This document shows positions 12,498 to 23,180 of a stretch of 64,000 nt of DNA, piece by piece. The translations under genes and the position numbers were made by a program. The stretch comes from Cladobotryum mycophilum (lineage: Eukaryota; Ascomycota; Sordariomycetes; Hypocreales; Hypocreaceae), in contig CM071591.1 of NCBI GenBank assembly GCA_036429605.1, positions 3,038,001 through 3,102,000 on the forward strand, read 5' to 3'. The notes beneath the pieces were generated by a model. That model was not told where the DNA came from. It saw nothing but the letters and a program-made list of their open reading frames with translations, and did no database searches. Position 1 is the first letter of the stretch; each line of letters opens with the position of its first letter.

Positions 12498-13005
12498 GCC
12501 CGACATTTCTGAGCACTGCCCTACATGTGCATTTCCTTTTTTTCTCCCCCTATAAAATGTTATGAACAAATGGGATGAAGGGCTTACGGAATCATAAACA
12601 CACACAAGGTTCATGGTGGATTACGGGTGGAGTTGGGGGGAAAGCTTGGTTGCAAATGAAAAGGGCTTATGTCAGATGAGATATGGTGGGTTTATGAACT
12701 TATGGGTGGTGCAAGGGGGAGCGTCTGGAGTACGGGGATTAGATGTCGAGAAGCTTCAATTATCCACAGGTGGGATGGGTAGAAATATCAGTCAAATTAC
12801 CCAATATTGATACGGGGTACAGCTCATGGAAGCAGTGTACTCCCGTAGGAACGTTGATGATATGATGTGAAAACACCAGCCGAGATGGGTTGTAGAGCAC
12901 AATGCATTTATTCGCACACTAATCATACAGGTTCATACCGGTACACACAGGCATTCCAGTTCACCCTATCCATCAGCCTTTTCCCCCTGAAATCAAATTG
13001 GACCC

Positions 13006-13302
13006 TCACTTTTCCTCAGGCTTCTTCCAGTTGCCCGCGTCCTCCACCCCCTTGGCAGCACCGCCCAGTCCGCCCTCTAGCCCCGTTCCGATGGAGCCCA
13101 CTGCGTCCCCCACAGGACGACCGGCATCGCCAGTGACGCTCGTGAGGGTGTCGCCCACGCCCCTGGTCGCCGCGCCGGTGACGTTGCCGACGGTTCGGGT
13201 GACGCCGCCGAGGGTGTTGCCTAGGGTGCTCGTGACGAAGCCTGCGGCGCCGGTGACGGTGCTGGTGAGGTCGTTCTTTGATTCTTCCTTGTTGTTGGAC
13301 AT
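13006..13302 (-). CDS. Small Gly/Thr/Val-rich hypothetical protein
   Basis: 98-aa single-exon frame starting at an ATG on the minus strand. A charged head (MSNNKEESKNDL) is followed by a repetitive middle built from short units such as VTGAAGFVTSTLGNTLGGV and VGNVTGAATRGVGDTL, and a charged tail ending NWKKPEEK. The pattern of amphipathic Gly/Thr/Val repeats with no Cys or Trp until the end resembles small LEA-like or stress-induced fungal proteins, but I do not recognise a named family. It is well separated from its neighbours and has a pyrimidine-rich leader. Role unknown. Confidence 0.7.
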   Translation of the reverse strand: MSNNKEESKNDLTSTVTGAAGFVTSTLGNTLGGVTRTVGNVTGAATRGVGDTLTSVTGDAGRPVGDAVGSIGTGLEGGLGGAAKGVEDAGNWKKPEEK

Positions 13303-14871
13303 TGTGTGGGTTTGTTTGGTTGTTTAGTTGTTGGTGTTGTAGAGTTGTAGGTGTGTAGGTGTGTTGAGAAGAGTGGTATCAGGTTTGTAGTTTTTTGTAT
13401 TAATTGAAAGGATGTTTTTTTTTTGGTGGTTGGATTGAGAAGATGGAATTGGAAGTCGGGAGGGTAGGACAATGGGGATTTATATATTTGATGTAATGAT
13501 ATCTAGATCTATTCCAACATGTGCCATTTCCTCATTAATGATGTTGCAAGTTTCTTTGAGGGTGGGCGCATGACGTCAAGCCAACGTTTAATAGAGGTCC
13601 ATCCACCCACCCTGTCAAGGGCTGGGCTGGGGGTTTCGTCATTTCATTCCCTGGTTTTTTCTTGACCTCCACATGACGTTTTTTGGTGGGCGTCTATAAA
13701 TCAAGTCGAACCGACCATGACTTCAGTTCCTAAGGGCATTGATCCTAGCTTTGTCCAATGATGTTGCTTGGGTGACTTGCTATTGTTGAGGAAATGGGGT
13801 GTGCATTTTGCCTCATCTAACAGACAGTTAGCTTTGGAGCGATTTTTATATTGAAAGTTTGGTCATCGCGTTCCTTTTGGGGGGAATGTAGTGCGATTGG
13901 TGTGAATGGAAAAACAGGTTTAGGGGAAGAAAGAAGATTGAAGGTTGATCTTGTTTCGGTGGTGGTAATACTCTAAACGCATATGATGCCTCGGTATGGG
14001 GGTAAAGGAACACGAGTTGGAAGCCTGGCCTGGTTTATTATACTAGATCTGGAGACGGAGGCGAGATCTATAGATATGATTGATGCCCCCCAAGGCCGGT
14101 ATCAAGAACCATTATTTACTTGCGAGTTCGATTGCAGCTCTATACCCATCTTCTCTAGCAATTGATGATGATATCAGCGTCTTTGATGTGATTATTCATC
14201 TCAAAGCAACAGCTGATGTATGACAAAAGACACAAGTGCATTCATCGCACGACGGCAGATCATCTTGAAACCATGCCACATGGCTTCCTGCATATGCAAC
14301 CCAACAACCACCATCCCTGCAGCCCACTCTCTAGCCCCTTCTACACAAATCTCCGAAAGCCCATGTTTATGACTGCATTGCAGTGTTCTGAAAGGCAGGT
14401 CGGCCCTCTTAGTTCCCTGGAACCCCAACAAACCCAGTGGCAAGATTATGTGGCCTCCCTCCTCTTGGAACATCACCAACTTTCTGATCTGGCTTCTGAT
14501 TCTCCCTAAATGATCGTCAAAACTTTGATCAAACCCCATAGCATGTGAACTCGCCACAATAGATGACTGATATTGACATGTGAAAGCATTGTATCAAAGG
14601 TGCTGTCAACTACCGTGACTCCCAGTCATCAATGTTTGTCGAGGGGGCAAAGCCATTGAACTTCAAAATGTTTGTATTTTCTCTCTAGCTAGCTGTCTCT
14701 AGGCGGCCCAAAAGTATCAGCACCATATACCCGCTAACTTGAGTCCCTGCAAATGTAGCTGTTCATCTATGCACTTGAGCCCGTAAACAGATATATTCAG
14801 GCCAGACGGAGTCTAATTCTGGCTCGCTTCATGACATCTTTTTGTCGACACCGACTTTCATCAACTTTCCC
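13303..14871. other. Intergenic between small Gly/Thr-rich gene and AsnRS
   Basis: About 1.6 kb. The part next to 13302 should be the small gene's promoter, with a TATAAAT-like site at about 13693-13700. The remainder holds only short, motif-free open frames (for example 14201-14557, minus). Confidence 0.45.
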
Positions 14872-16634
14872 TTATGGCTTGCAGCGGTTCATGTAACGAG
14901 GATACAGACAGCAGTCTCTGACAGTGTGCTGCTTGCATAGCCAAGCGAGGAATCGTTCCAATCCAAGACCGTAACCACCGTGGGGAGAGCTGCCGTATCT
15001 AAAGCAATACTATTAGCTCCGAGTCTATGCTTACAATCATCTTGTTTTACTTACTTCCTCTGGTCAGTGTACCAGTAGTAGGCTTCGGTATCCATGCCCT
15101 CTCGCGCAAAGGCAGCCATGAGGGAATCGTAGTCATCCATTCTCATGGATCCACCGACGATTTCTCCAACACCGGGCATCAAGCAATCTACACTTTCTGT
15201 GACGCGAGGGTCCTCTTTGTCCTTCTGCATGTAAAAAGCCTTGATTTCAACGGGGAAGTGAGTTAAGAAGATGGGTCGGTTGATGATGTCGGTCATGCGA
15301 CGCTCGGCTGCCTCGGCGATATCGTCGCCAAATGTGTGTGGGTTACCCTCTTCGTTGACGATTTCGTGTTCACGCAGCCAGTCGATGGCGTCTGAGTACT
15401 TCATTCGCAAGAATGGTCGCTCCGGCATCTTGAAATCAGGGTTCATGCTCTTGATCCTCTCGGCAACGAATGGGTCCTCCATGGTGAGCTCCAGAACACG
15501 GCACATGATCTCCTCAATATGTGACAGGAGGTCATCAAAAGAGATAAAGTCAAGCTCTGCCTCAACGTGAGTAAACTCGGACAAATGTCTCCTTGTAAGA
15601 GATTTTTCTGCTCGGAAAGACTTCTCAACACAGTAGACATGGCCCATGGACGGCAGGCATGTCTCCAGATAAAGCTGAGAAGACTGGGTAAGGAAGGCGT
15701 TTTCGCCATAGTAGTCGAACTTGAATAATGTGGCACCGCCTTCGACCTGGGTCTGGACGAGGGCGGGAGGGCTGACCTTGCGGAATTTCATCTCCTTGTA
15801 AGCGCGGTTGAAGGCGAATTCAACAGCATCACGAACAATCATGACACCAGAAGCAACCTCACCACGGAGGGTAAGGTGGCGCAGATCAAGCATCATAGAG
15901 GCCTCTGCGTCCGCCTGAACTCTGTTGGTGATGGCATCATCGCCGCCGGCAGCCTTCCAGTGCTCGGGGATCTTGAAGAAGTCTGCGTGGAGTTCGCGGT
16001 TGAGAGGGGCACGAGCTCCGGCGGGCACCTCGCGCATCTCACCAAGGATCTCCATGGAGGTCTCACGGGTGAGAGTAACAGCATCGTACGTCTTGGCCAG
16101 CTGGCCAGAGATGACAACCTGCATAAACCCGTAGCCATCCCTGAGAGTGATGAACATGACATCCTTCTGCTTGCGCTCTCGGTGCACGCGACCAAACACA
16201 CGCACGCGGGTGCCTTTGCTTTCGGGATCCTCGGATTTTCGCAGCTTGATGTGGTCGCCAACTTCGCCCAATCCAATCTTGACAGGCGCAGGGAGGCTTG
16301 TGTCTTCCTCAATCTTGATTGCCTTGGCCGCTTCCAAAGACTTGTTTCGCTCCTCCTCTTCCTTCTTTCGTCGAATGGCGAGTTCCTGCTCCTTGGCCGC
16401 CTTTTTCTTCTGCTGGTCAAAGTAGTTGACGGCCTTTTTTAAGGCGGACTTGGCCGCGGGTTTCCACTCCTTTGCGGCCTCATCGTCGGCGCTCTGAGAC
16501 TTGCGTGTAAGATATTGGGCTTCGGCTGGGCGCTGGAGATAGGCGAATTGAAGGCTCTTGTAGGGAGACTCCTCAGTTCCGGTCTGAGTAGTCTCGTCCT
16601 TTCCAATGTCCTCGTCAATATAGATTGTCGCCAT
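14872..16634 (-). CDS. DED81: Asparaginyl-tRNA synthetase, cytoplasmic
   Basis: Class IIb aminoacyl-tRNA synthetase charging tRNA-Asn. Two exons: 16634-15055 and 14998-14872, separated by a 56-nt intron near the 3' end that splits YYWYTDQRK from YGSSPHGGYG; the product is 568 aa. In order there is an N-terminal segment starting MATIYIDEDIG, a Lys/Glu-rich helical region (about residues 60-105), an OB-fold anticodon-binding domain (VRVFGRVHRERKQKDVMFI), and the catalytic core with motif 2 (FRAEKSLTRRHLSEFTHVEAE region) and motif 3 (GGYGLGLERFLAWL). Length fits fungal cytoplasmic AsnRS. The ATG at 16634 is the first in frame; an upstream extension would need a non-ATG start. The leader appears to hold a spliced upstream frame (see findings). 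Confidence 0.96.
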
Positions 16635-17114
16635 GCTGGGCAATTTGCTTGCGTTGACTGACAACTTTGAAGTTTTGCTAAAGAAACAACAGAGATAATG
16701 AGTGCGGGGCAGTTGTTATAGTCTCGAGTTGACTCACAAAGGAAGGCCTGAGAGTCATGAGAGACCCTTATCTGCTTATCACCCCGCCGGAAGTCGGCCA
16801 TCACTAACACTGTCAGACGTTCTTATCTTTTGCCGAAATTGGCCCGAACGGCTATTGAAGGTGTTACTCATTGATTGACAGGTTGATTGGTTGATTAATT
16901 GGTTGAAACCTATAAGAGGCTCAAGTACTGACAGGGCTCAAATTGTCCTCGTATCAGGTCTATTGTAACTTTGAGTGCTTCATCATTATTGGATACCCAG
17001 TTTAGTGCTTTTGCCATATAATCCCAATGATTTTTCTCCTAAACTCCACTAACAGTGCGTCGCCATCTAAATCAGTTGCCACACGGAATGATCCTCGTCA
17101 TTTTATACAAGACC
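16635..17114. other. Intergenic between AsnRS leader and DBP7 3' end
   Basis: AsnRS leader and promoter plus the DBP7 3' UTR. It contains a plausible 60-nt leader intron (16678-16737) and imperfect copies of TTGATTGGTTGATT near 16870-16905. No separate gene seen. Confidence 0.5.
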
Positions 17115-19352
17115 TTAACCGATGTTGAACTCGGAAGCGCCACTCATTAGCATCCTGCTCTTCATCCTGAGAACGTCCTTGCTGGGCTTGGCCTGATCGC
17201 CCGTAAAGTCCTTTTTACCGCCATCTGCGTCCCTCTTCCCAGGCTTTCTTGCCTCCCCAGATCTCTTCTTCGCCTTCCTCTCTATACCGGCTCCGATACC
17301 TCCCGGAGGATCTCGCAACCCGTAACTCTTCGCCACGTGGCCAAGATGCAACTCTGTAATATCGAAGTGAACACGCTCTTCTCGAACATGTGTGGCGTAT
17401 GCTCTAATATGTGATTTGAACCCGTTCCGAGCTATTTCGAGACGCCTGCTGTCGATGAGCAATCTTTGTTCCAAGTGAAGTTGTAAAGTTTCGGCCTTTT
17501 CCAGGTAGGACTGCCCATCTGTAGGAGCAGCAGTTGTTTCCACCGGAAACTCTAGTTTGGTCATGAGTCCCTTCTTGAGTACCGAGTCATAAGAGACGTG
17601 TGTAGGAGAACCCGAGGCCTTGAGGAGTTCGATGTAGCCTTCCTCAGTACCGGGAAGGAGGAAGATAACGGCATCACCGGCCTTTCCAGCACGAGCGGTA
17701 CGTCCAATTCGATGAATGTGGTCCGAGAAGCTAAAGGCTGGATCATACTCAATGACTAGATCTACGGATGGAATATCCAGACCACGGGATGACACGTCGG
17801 TGGTAATGAGAAGAGAGGGTGATTTACAGGCCGAAAATGAACGCAGAGTGGCTGTGCGGACTGGCTGAGAAAGAGAACCGTGCATCCTGTGCAGGATAAC
17901 TTCGGGGCTGGCAAGAGATGTCATGTACGATGCCTTTGCAACCGTTTTCGACGTGTTTTCAGCATCTTTTGATGCAGATGGAGGTAGTTCTGTGTCCGCC
18001 GGATTCCTCAAGAGCTCGTAGTGGAAATCGACTGTGTCGGCACAAGACATGAAGATGATGGCTTTCATGGTGTGACCTCGACGAGAGAAAACGGACTTGA
18101 GATATGCCATCAGCGTTACTAGCCGCAACTTGGCTGGTACAATGATGTGTGACTGGTGCAGTTGCGATGGTGCCTTGTGCACACCGTTTTCCTCGGCTCT
18201 GTTGTTGCTCTCCGTATCATCCTTTTCGGCAGCCAGGAAAGCAGCATCGGCCAAACTCATCTCTCCCAGTTTCTGTACGTTCATCTTCATTGTCGCAGAA
18301 CACAAGATTGTAACCCTACGCTCTGGCAATGAGTCGAGAGACACCCCTGAGGGAGTCATATTTGAGATCTCGATCCTTTTGAGCACATCGATAGCCTTCT
18401 TCAGATCCTCCTCGAAGCCCAAATCCATCAATCGATCACCTTCGTCCAAGATCAACCATCTAACGGTGCCCAAATTGAGAGCTTTGGTATTGTCGATATG
18501 ATCTGCCAGTCGTCCAGGTGTTGCGACCAAGAAGTTGATGCCTTTTCGAATCCGAGCCTTCTCTGCCTTTTTAGATTCTCCACCAGTAATCGCCGTCGAA
18601 ACAAGCCAGGGAAAGGGCCGAATAAGTTGCTCAAGTACAGTATGTGTTTGCTTCGCAAGTTCACGAGTTGGCGCAACAATGATGGCGAACACACCAGAGT
18701 CGCGATGGATTTGCTTGCTGTCACCTCGTCCACTGAGAAGCAGAACGCGATGCAATATGGGCAAAAGGTAAGAGAAGGTCTTTCCGGAACCGGTCTCGGC
18801 CTGCACAAAGGCATCTGAGCTATTTGACAGCATATGCGGTATAACCTTTTGTTGAATTGCCGTCGGTCGTTCTAGATTCATCTTGGTGAGCTCCTCGACT
18901 AGACGTGATGAGATGGTTAGTGAGCCAAAGTTTGCCACGTCAAGAAGTGGCGCATTGGACGGTTCAGGGGCCTTCCATTCTGGCTCTTCTTCGAAAACAG
19001 TCTTTTGCTCTGGGTTGAAGGAGAACAGTTTAGAGACAACTTGACGATTTCCAGGGCCTGAACCTGGCTGATTCCTGGCGCCACCATTTTCACGACCCTG
19101 ATGCTTCTGAAAATCAGGTTTATGATCAAAGTTTCGCCCTGGACCATGATCGTCGACTCTTCGTCGCTTCAAAGACCTCGATTCATCATCAGATTCCCTA
19201 TCAGCTGCTGGCCGCGACTTGCCAGACGATGCAAGTTTGGCGCTCTGTTCTGCGCGCTTCCTGTCTCGCCATCGCCCACCAGTAAATTTGACCTGCGGTT
19301 TGAGCGACCCGCTGCCCACCTCAAAATTCATAAGCATGCCATCGTCAGCCAT
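17115..19352 (-). CDS. DBP7: ATP-dependent RNA helicase DBP7
   Basis: Nucleolar DEAD-box helicase needed for 60S ribosomal subunit assembly. One exon, 745 aa. A basic N-terminal extension contains nuclear-localisation-like SLKRRRVDD. The helicase core starts near residue 140 with a Q motif (MNLERPTAIQQKVIPHM), then motif I AETGSGKT, Ia PTRELAKQ, Ib TPGRL, motif II written DEGD instead of DEAD, SAT as motif III, the motif V region TDVSSRGLDIPSVD and motif VI HRIGRTARAG. The DEGD variant and the long linker between motif III and the C-terminal RecA domain are characteristic of Dbp7 orthologues. The tail is Lys/Arg-rich. Convergent with nothing; AsnRS and the DUF7708-type gene lie on the same strand. 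Confidence 0.96.
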   Translation of the reverse strand: MADDGMLMNFEVGSGSLKPQVKFTGGRWRDRKRAEQSAKLASSGKSRPAADRESDDESRSLKRRRVDDHGPGRNFDHKPDFQKHQGRENGGARNQPGSGPGNRQVVSKLFSFNPEQKTVFEEEPEWKAPEPSNAPLLDVANFGSLTISSRLVEELTKMNLERPTAIQQKVIPHMLSNSSDAFVQAETGSGKTFSYLLPILHRVLLLSGRGDSKQIHRDSGVFAIIVAPTRELAKQTHTVLEQLIRPFPWLVSTAITGGESKKAEKARIRKGINFLVATPGRLADHIDNTKALNLGTVRWLILDEGDRLMDLGFEEDLKKAIDVLKRIEISNMTPSGVSLDSLPERRVTILCSATMKMNVQKLGEMSLADAAFLAAEKDDTESNNRAEENGVHKAPSQLHQSHIIVPAKLRLVTLMAYLKSVFSRRGHTMKAIIFMSCADTVDFHYELLRNPADTELPPSASKDAENTSKTVAKASYMTSLASPEVILHRMHGSLSQPVRTATLRSFSACKSPSLLITTDVSSRGLDIPSVDLVIEYDPAFSFSDHIHRIGRTARAGKAGDAVIFLLPGTEEGYIELLKASGSPTHVSYDSVLKKGLMTKLEFPVETTAAPTDGQSYLEKAETLQLHLEQRLLIDSRRLEIARNGFKSHIRAYATHVREERVHFDITELHLGHVAKSYGLRDPPGGIGAGIERKAKKRSGEARKPGKRDADGGKKDFTGDQAKPSKDVLRMKSRMLMSGASEFNIG

Positions 19353-19845
19353 GGTGATTGTTGTTTCTCAAGAGATTTGAGCCTGGTGGGGCTCAAGTAT
19401 GAAGCCGATTAAAAGTTGCTAACATTTTTTTCCTTGATGAGGATGTCGTCGCTCAAGAAAAAAAAACATATCATATCATATCGATAAGAGATAAGATAAT
19501 TATACACACCAACAGAAACATGATACACACCACACTCCGAGCATCTTTGTACAAGTTATAACTTTACCACCTTTAGTCCAACTATCTCTTGATATTTTAT
19601 GATCTCAGCGGTCTTTATTCGTGAATACCATCGCTCAACGTTTTTCTTCACAAGCCGCATATTAGCTTTTGTCATCCGAGATGATGCGATTGGGGTAGAC
19701 AGCATCAGCTAGAGCCGGACAACCCGACATATTAAGCACATGGCAATCCAGACTCGGCAAAAATATGAGATCATCAAACAGACTCTAGAAAATATGCTGA
19801 AGACTATGGAAAACTCCAATGGGTGATAGGAATACTCTAAGCCCT
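19353..19845. other. Intergenic between DBP7 and DUF7708-type gene
   Basis: Holds the DBP7 leader and the 3' flank of the next gene. A short ATATC/CATAT-rich stretch (about 19468-19500) is the only structured element. No gene seen. Confidence 0.5.
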
Positions 19846-21626
19846 TTAGCGACGCTTGCCACGAAGACGAGGTCTTCCAAAACCTTTGGGTCGTGGTCGA
19901 CTCCTTTCGAGGCCACGAATTACCTGAATTTGTTCCGGTCTTGTACTCGGATTTGGGAGGCAATCACCGCTGTCCATATTTGAAGTCGTAAAGACCTTGA
20001 TCCTAGATTGCGAGCCATGGGCATTTAGTAAGTCGAACAGTCTCAGCATGGCCGAAGGCATTGAACCTGACCTATCCTTGACTGCGCGCATAATTTGGGA
20101 GTCAAGATCAACAATAATGTACACCACAGGGACGTCCCGCAAGCAAATAGCGAGCAATTCGACCAAGTCTTGGACGTTTCTTGCTCTACTGAACCTTGCA
20201 TGGAGCATCGATGCCGTTGCCTCGGTTTGCTTGATGAGATGATGCTGTATTGCTTGTTTCGCCAAACATCTCAACACCACTTCCATCGAGTCAAGCTTGG
20301 GGGTACTGTCATCATCTATGTTGGAGTCTAGAGCCCAAAACGTTGGAACACCAGCGTGTCTTATGAGATGCACGAGAGAAACAGTCAAATCTCTCAGCTG
20401 TGCTCTCACAGTTTGTGGGGCTAGCAGAAGAAGCAGAGAAGACCCAGAGCAATGAGACCACGCCCGAAGAGCAGGTGTGAGCATTGGGTAATTGCTCGGA
20501 GCAAGACCCTGTTTGAGTCGTTTGTTACGCATTATGAGATTGTAGTAGCACGCAAGATTTACGTCTAACTGCGACGCACTTGGAAGAGTGTGAACAATTG
20601 TTGTGGCCTGAATATCGCTTATGAGATCGTTGGTATTGACGAATGCACCTGACATGAAACTCTTCAAAGCTGCAATGTTCAATTAGTCCATTTGAAGAAA
20701 AGATCTCGCCTCAAAACTTACAAATAATCAACTCCTTCGTTTCCCTGACTTCCATCTGCAGCGCGGCCAATTCATTATTCCCTTGCGCAATTTTCTGATG
20801 CATTTCTCGCATCTCCGCCCGGGATCCATGCATGGCAAGGTTGTCGACAGCCGTCGACAGAGATTCAATGTCACCAATCAATCCTGTGAATCGGAGTTCG
20901 ACTGGCCTTGATATGGAATGCCAAAGGTGTTTTGCCCAATGCTCATCATACCAGTCATGGGCTCTTATGAGAAACCGGAGGATGTATGCATAGAGTTGCG
21001 CGACAGCTCTTTTCATTCTCTCTGTTGGATAGAGAACGAGTGAAAGCTCAGCACGTGGAAGAACTGATGCAACCTGGCAAAGCCCCTTTGCTAAGGCAGA
21101 TACCGTGGCTTCATGGTTGAGAAATGTCTGTATCATGATTTTGGGAGTCAGTTTCTTTACTCAACAACGTTTTAAAAGCGACTGAGCCTACCACGAAAAC
21201 AAACTTCATTGTACCCCAAGCCAAAGATACATACTCGGGATGGTGCTGAACGAAGACGTCGACAATATTTCCATAATATTGGATAACTTGGCTGAACCTT
21301 TGTAGCCGGTCTCGCACTTTGCCGTCCTTTCTTTGGCCTTCATACCGCTCTTGCGCATCCTTGACAACCTTTTCTACATCTGAAAGTCCTGTGTGCTGAA
21401 AGTCAAAGGCTTTCTTTTTTGGATCTTTGGTCAACTCCGTCTTGAAAATGGACGAAGCCTCCAGGAAGGCCTCTCGAGCCGGCTGGAAACATTCTCTTTA
21501 TCCATTATATCAGCACTATGGGATCTCCAAGTCAAGGCTGTGACATTTCCCCCTATCGGCTGCTTACTCGTCTTCACTGCTTGCGGCATACCATTGCAGC
21601 AGATATCTCGTTCTTTCTTGTTCCAT
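19846..21626 (-). CDS. DUF7708-type protein with degenerate NTPase-like C-terminus
   Basis: Four exons: 21626-21568, 21495-21192, 21127-20722 and 20669-19846 (introns 72, 64 and 52 nt), 530 aa, total length divisible by three. The N-terminal ~200 residues (AREAFLEASSIFK, DRLQRFSQVIQYYGNIVDVF, HPEYVSLAWGTMKFVFV, LNHEATVSALAKGL) match the helical module found at the N-terminus of many fungal NLR-like and AAA-like proteins. A coiled-coil-like stretch follows (MREMHQKIAQGNNELAALQ). The C-terminal half carries a Walker-B-like strand (VPVVYIIVDLDSQI) and a sensor-like strand (SRIKVFTTSN), but I find no Walker A P-loop, so ATP hydrolysis is unlikely. The last residues (RPRPKGFGRPRLRGKRR) are strongly basic. 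The first intron was chosen to keep the frame and is the least certain. Function unknown. Confidence 0.75.
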
Positions 21627-22424
21627 TAACGACTGGTCTGAGAGCTAGGGTCGATCAAAAGACTTGGACGAGATAAAAAGCCCGATGAGATGAATACTGT
21701 CCAAAAGAATACTGTTAAATGCTGTTGGATCTTAGATTGCGTGGATTTCGGTTGATACAATGGAGAGGATTTTATCAGCTCTGAAGGATTATAGTACCGA
21801 CGAGTGAGGCGACTTTTACAGCAATACCCCTGCATCGATGATTGGTGTTTGATGACAGGGTCTTCGACTGCGTCGTTTGGTTTGGGGCTTTGCTTGCATT
21901 GCATGGACGAAAGCGTTCTAGGCGTTATGCAGGCCAATAAACACCGCCACTGACATTACAGCTGCAGGATGTATGAAGACAAAGTCATAAAATTTTTACA
22001 AAAATTGCCGAGAAGCAAAGGGGAACAGAGAGAAAAGTACCAATAGGGGATATTAAAAATATTAAGGGTCATGGATAGAACGAAGGAAAATTCATGGGCA
22101 TCTCGAAATCTCAGCCATCAACTGAACTAATCTTCTATCCACCAGCTATTTCCTAGATAGGCGGCTCTTCTCTAGGGTTCCTGTTTGGGTAGTAGTTTGT
22201 CTACTTACAAGGGGGTGGCAGAGCGATGCTGCTTCTGAACCCCACCATCTGATATTCAGCCTCGGAGCGTTTCGCCTCGCAAGGCATTACCGCATCAGCG
22301 ATCTGATCGTCATGGAAGCACTTCAATCGGCCTCCCGGCTTAATGTCCCAAGTTCTCAACCCCATCACAGCTTTGTCTACAACCCGACGCAGTCTTTCGG
22401 TCTCCGCACTTGGACCGTCAATCT
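21627..22424. other. Shared divergent promoter region
   Basis: About 0.8 kb between the divergently transcribed DUF7708-type gene (minus) and the UBA-like gene (plus). AT-rich core around 21980-22080. No further gene seen. Confidence 0.5.
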
Positions 22425-23161
22425 ATGAACAGCAACATACGATTTGCCCCGCCGCCTGAAGCGCCTGAAGCGCCAAAGAGGCACGAACGAGCGAGTGGGA
22501 AGCCAAAGTCGTTGGTAAAACCACATGAAGGAAGGGGTCTATCACTCCGCCCAAGCCAGTCGTCCGCCTCATCCAGAAAACCAGATCTTCGTCGAGCATT
22601 GGGCAGTAGGGAGACGCGAGATTCTGGCTTCACTGTCAAGTCCACCATCTCGGATAACAGAACTGGCAACTCGCACCAGCGTCTACTCTCCGCGCTCGAT
22701 AAAAGCTGCAAGCCTCTTTACTTTGACCCCGAGGACGTGAGTAGCTTTATCTTTTCTTTCTCTTCTTTATTTCTTCTTTCTCATCCAAACCTCACTCTGC
22801 TAACCAGAGACAACACCGCGTAGGCGCCGAATCCTCATGGTAGTGAAGGTAGTGCATCTCGGCCATCGAAATCGTGATCCGCCGCACAAAATTCGGGCGA
22901 TCTGCCGTCATTGAAGCGCTATCACGGACCGGTAACGATATTGAGAATGCAATCTGGGATCTTTCTCGGGCAGCAGCAGCGTTAAACGCGTGGGCTACAG
23001 GCAAGACCGATAGTTACATGGAGGCTGCTCGCATCTACATTGAAAATAGTAGAAAAGAAGGATATTTGCACAAGCCAAAATTTGATCAAGCCCCACCCGC
23101 GCGCACCTCGACACAGACCTATAAACCATACCCAAGCACGAATAGGTCGAGTGGGCTTTAA
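22425..23161 (+). CDS. Small protein with UBA-like segment (gene model tentative)
   Basis: Proposed two-exon gene: 22425-22736 (donor GTGAGT) and 22853-23161, both in phase, 206 aa. Exon 1 encodes a Pro/Arg/Ser-rich disordered region starting MNSNIRFAPPPEAPEAP. Exon 2 carries a segment with the UBA/CUE-like pattern VIEALSRTGNDIENAIWDLS, followed by NAWATGKTDSYMEAARIYIENS. I do not recognise an orthologue family. The stop is only 19 nt before the ATG of the AAA ATPase. A fused single transcript would need a roughly 36-nt intron, which seems too short. The acceptor site of the 116-nt intron is a guess based on frame. Confidence 0.45.
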
Positions 23162-23180
23162 GCGGCCCCCGTCTTAACAG

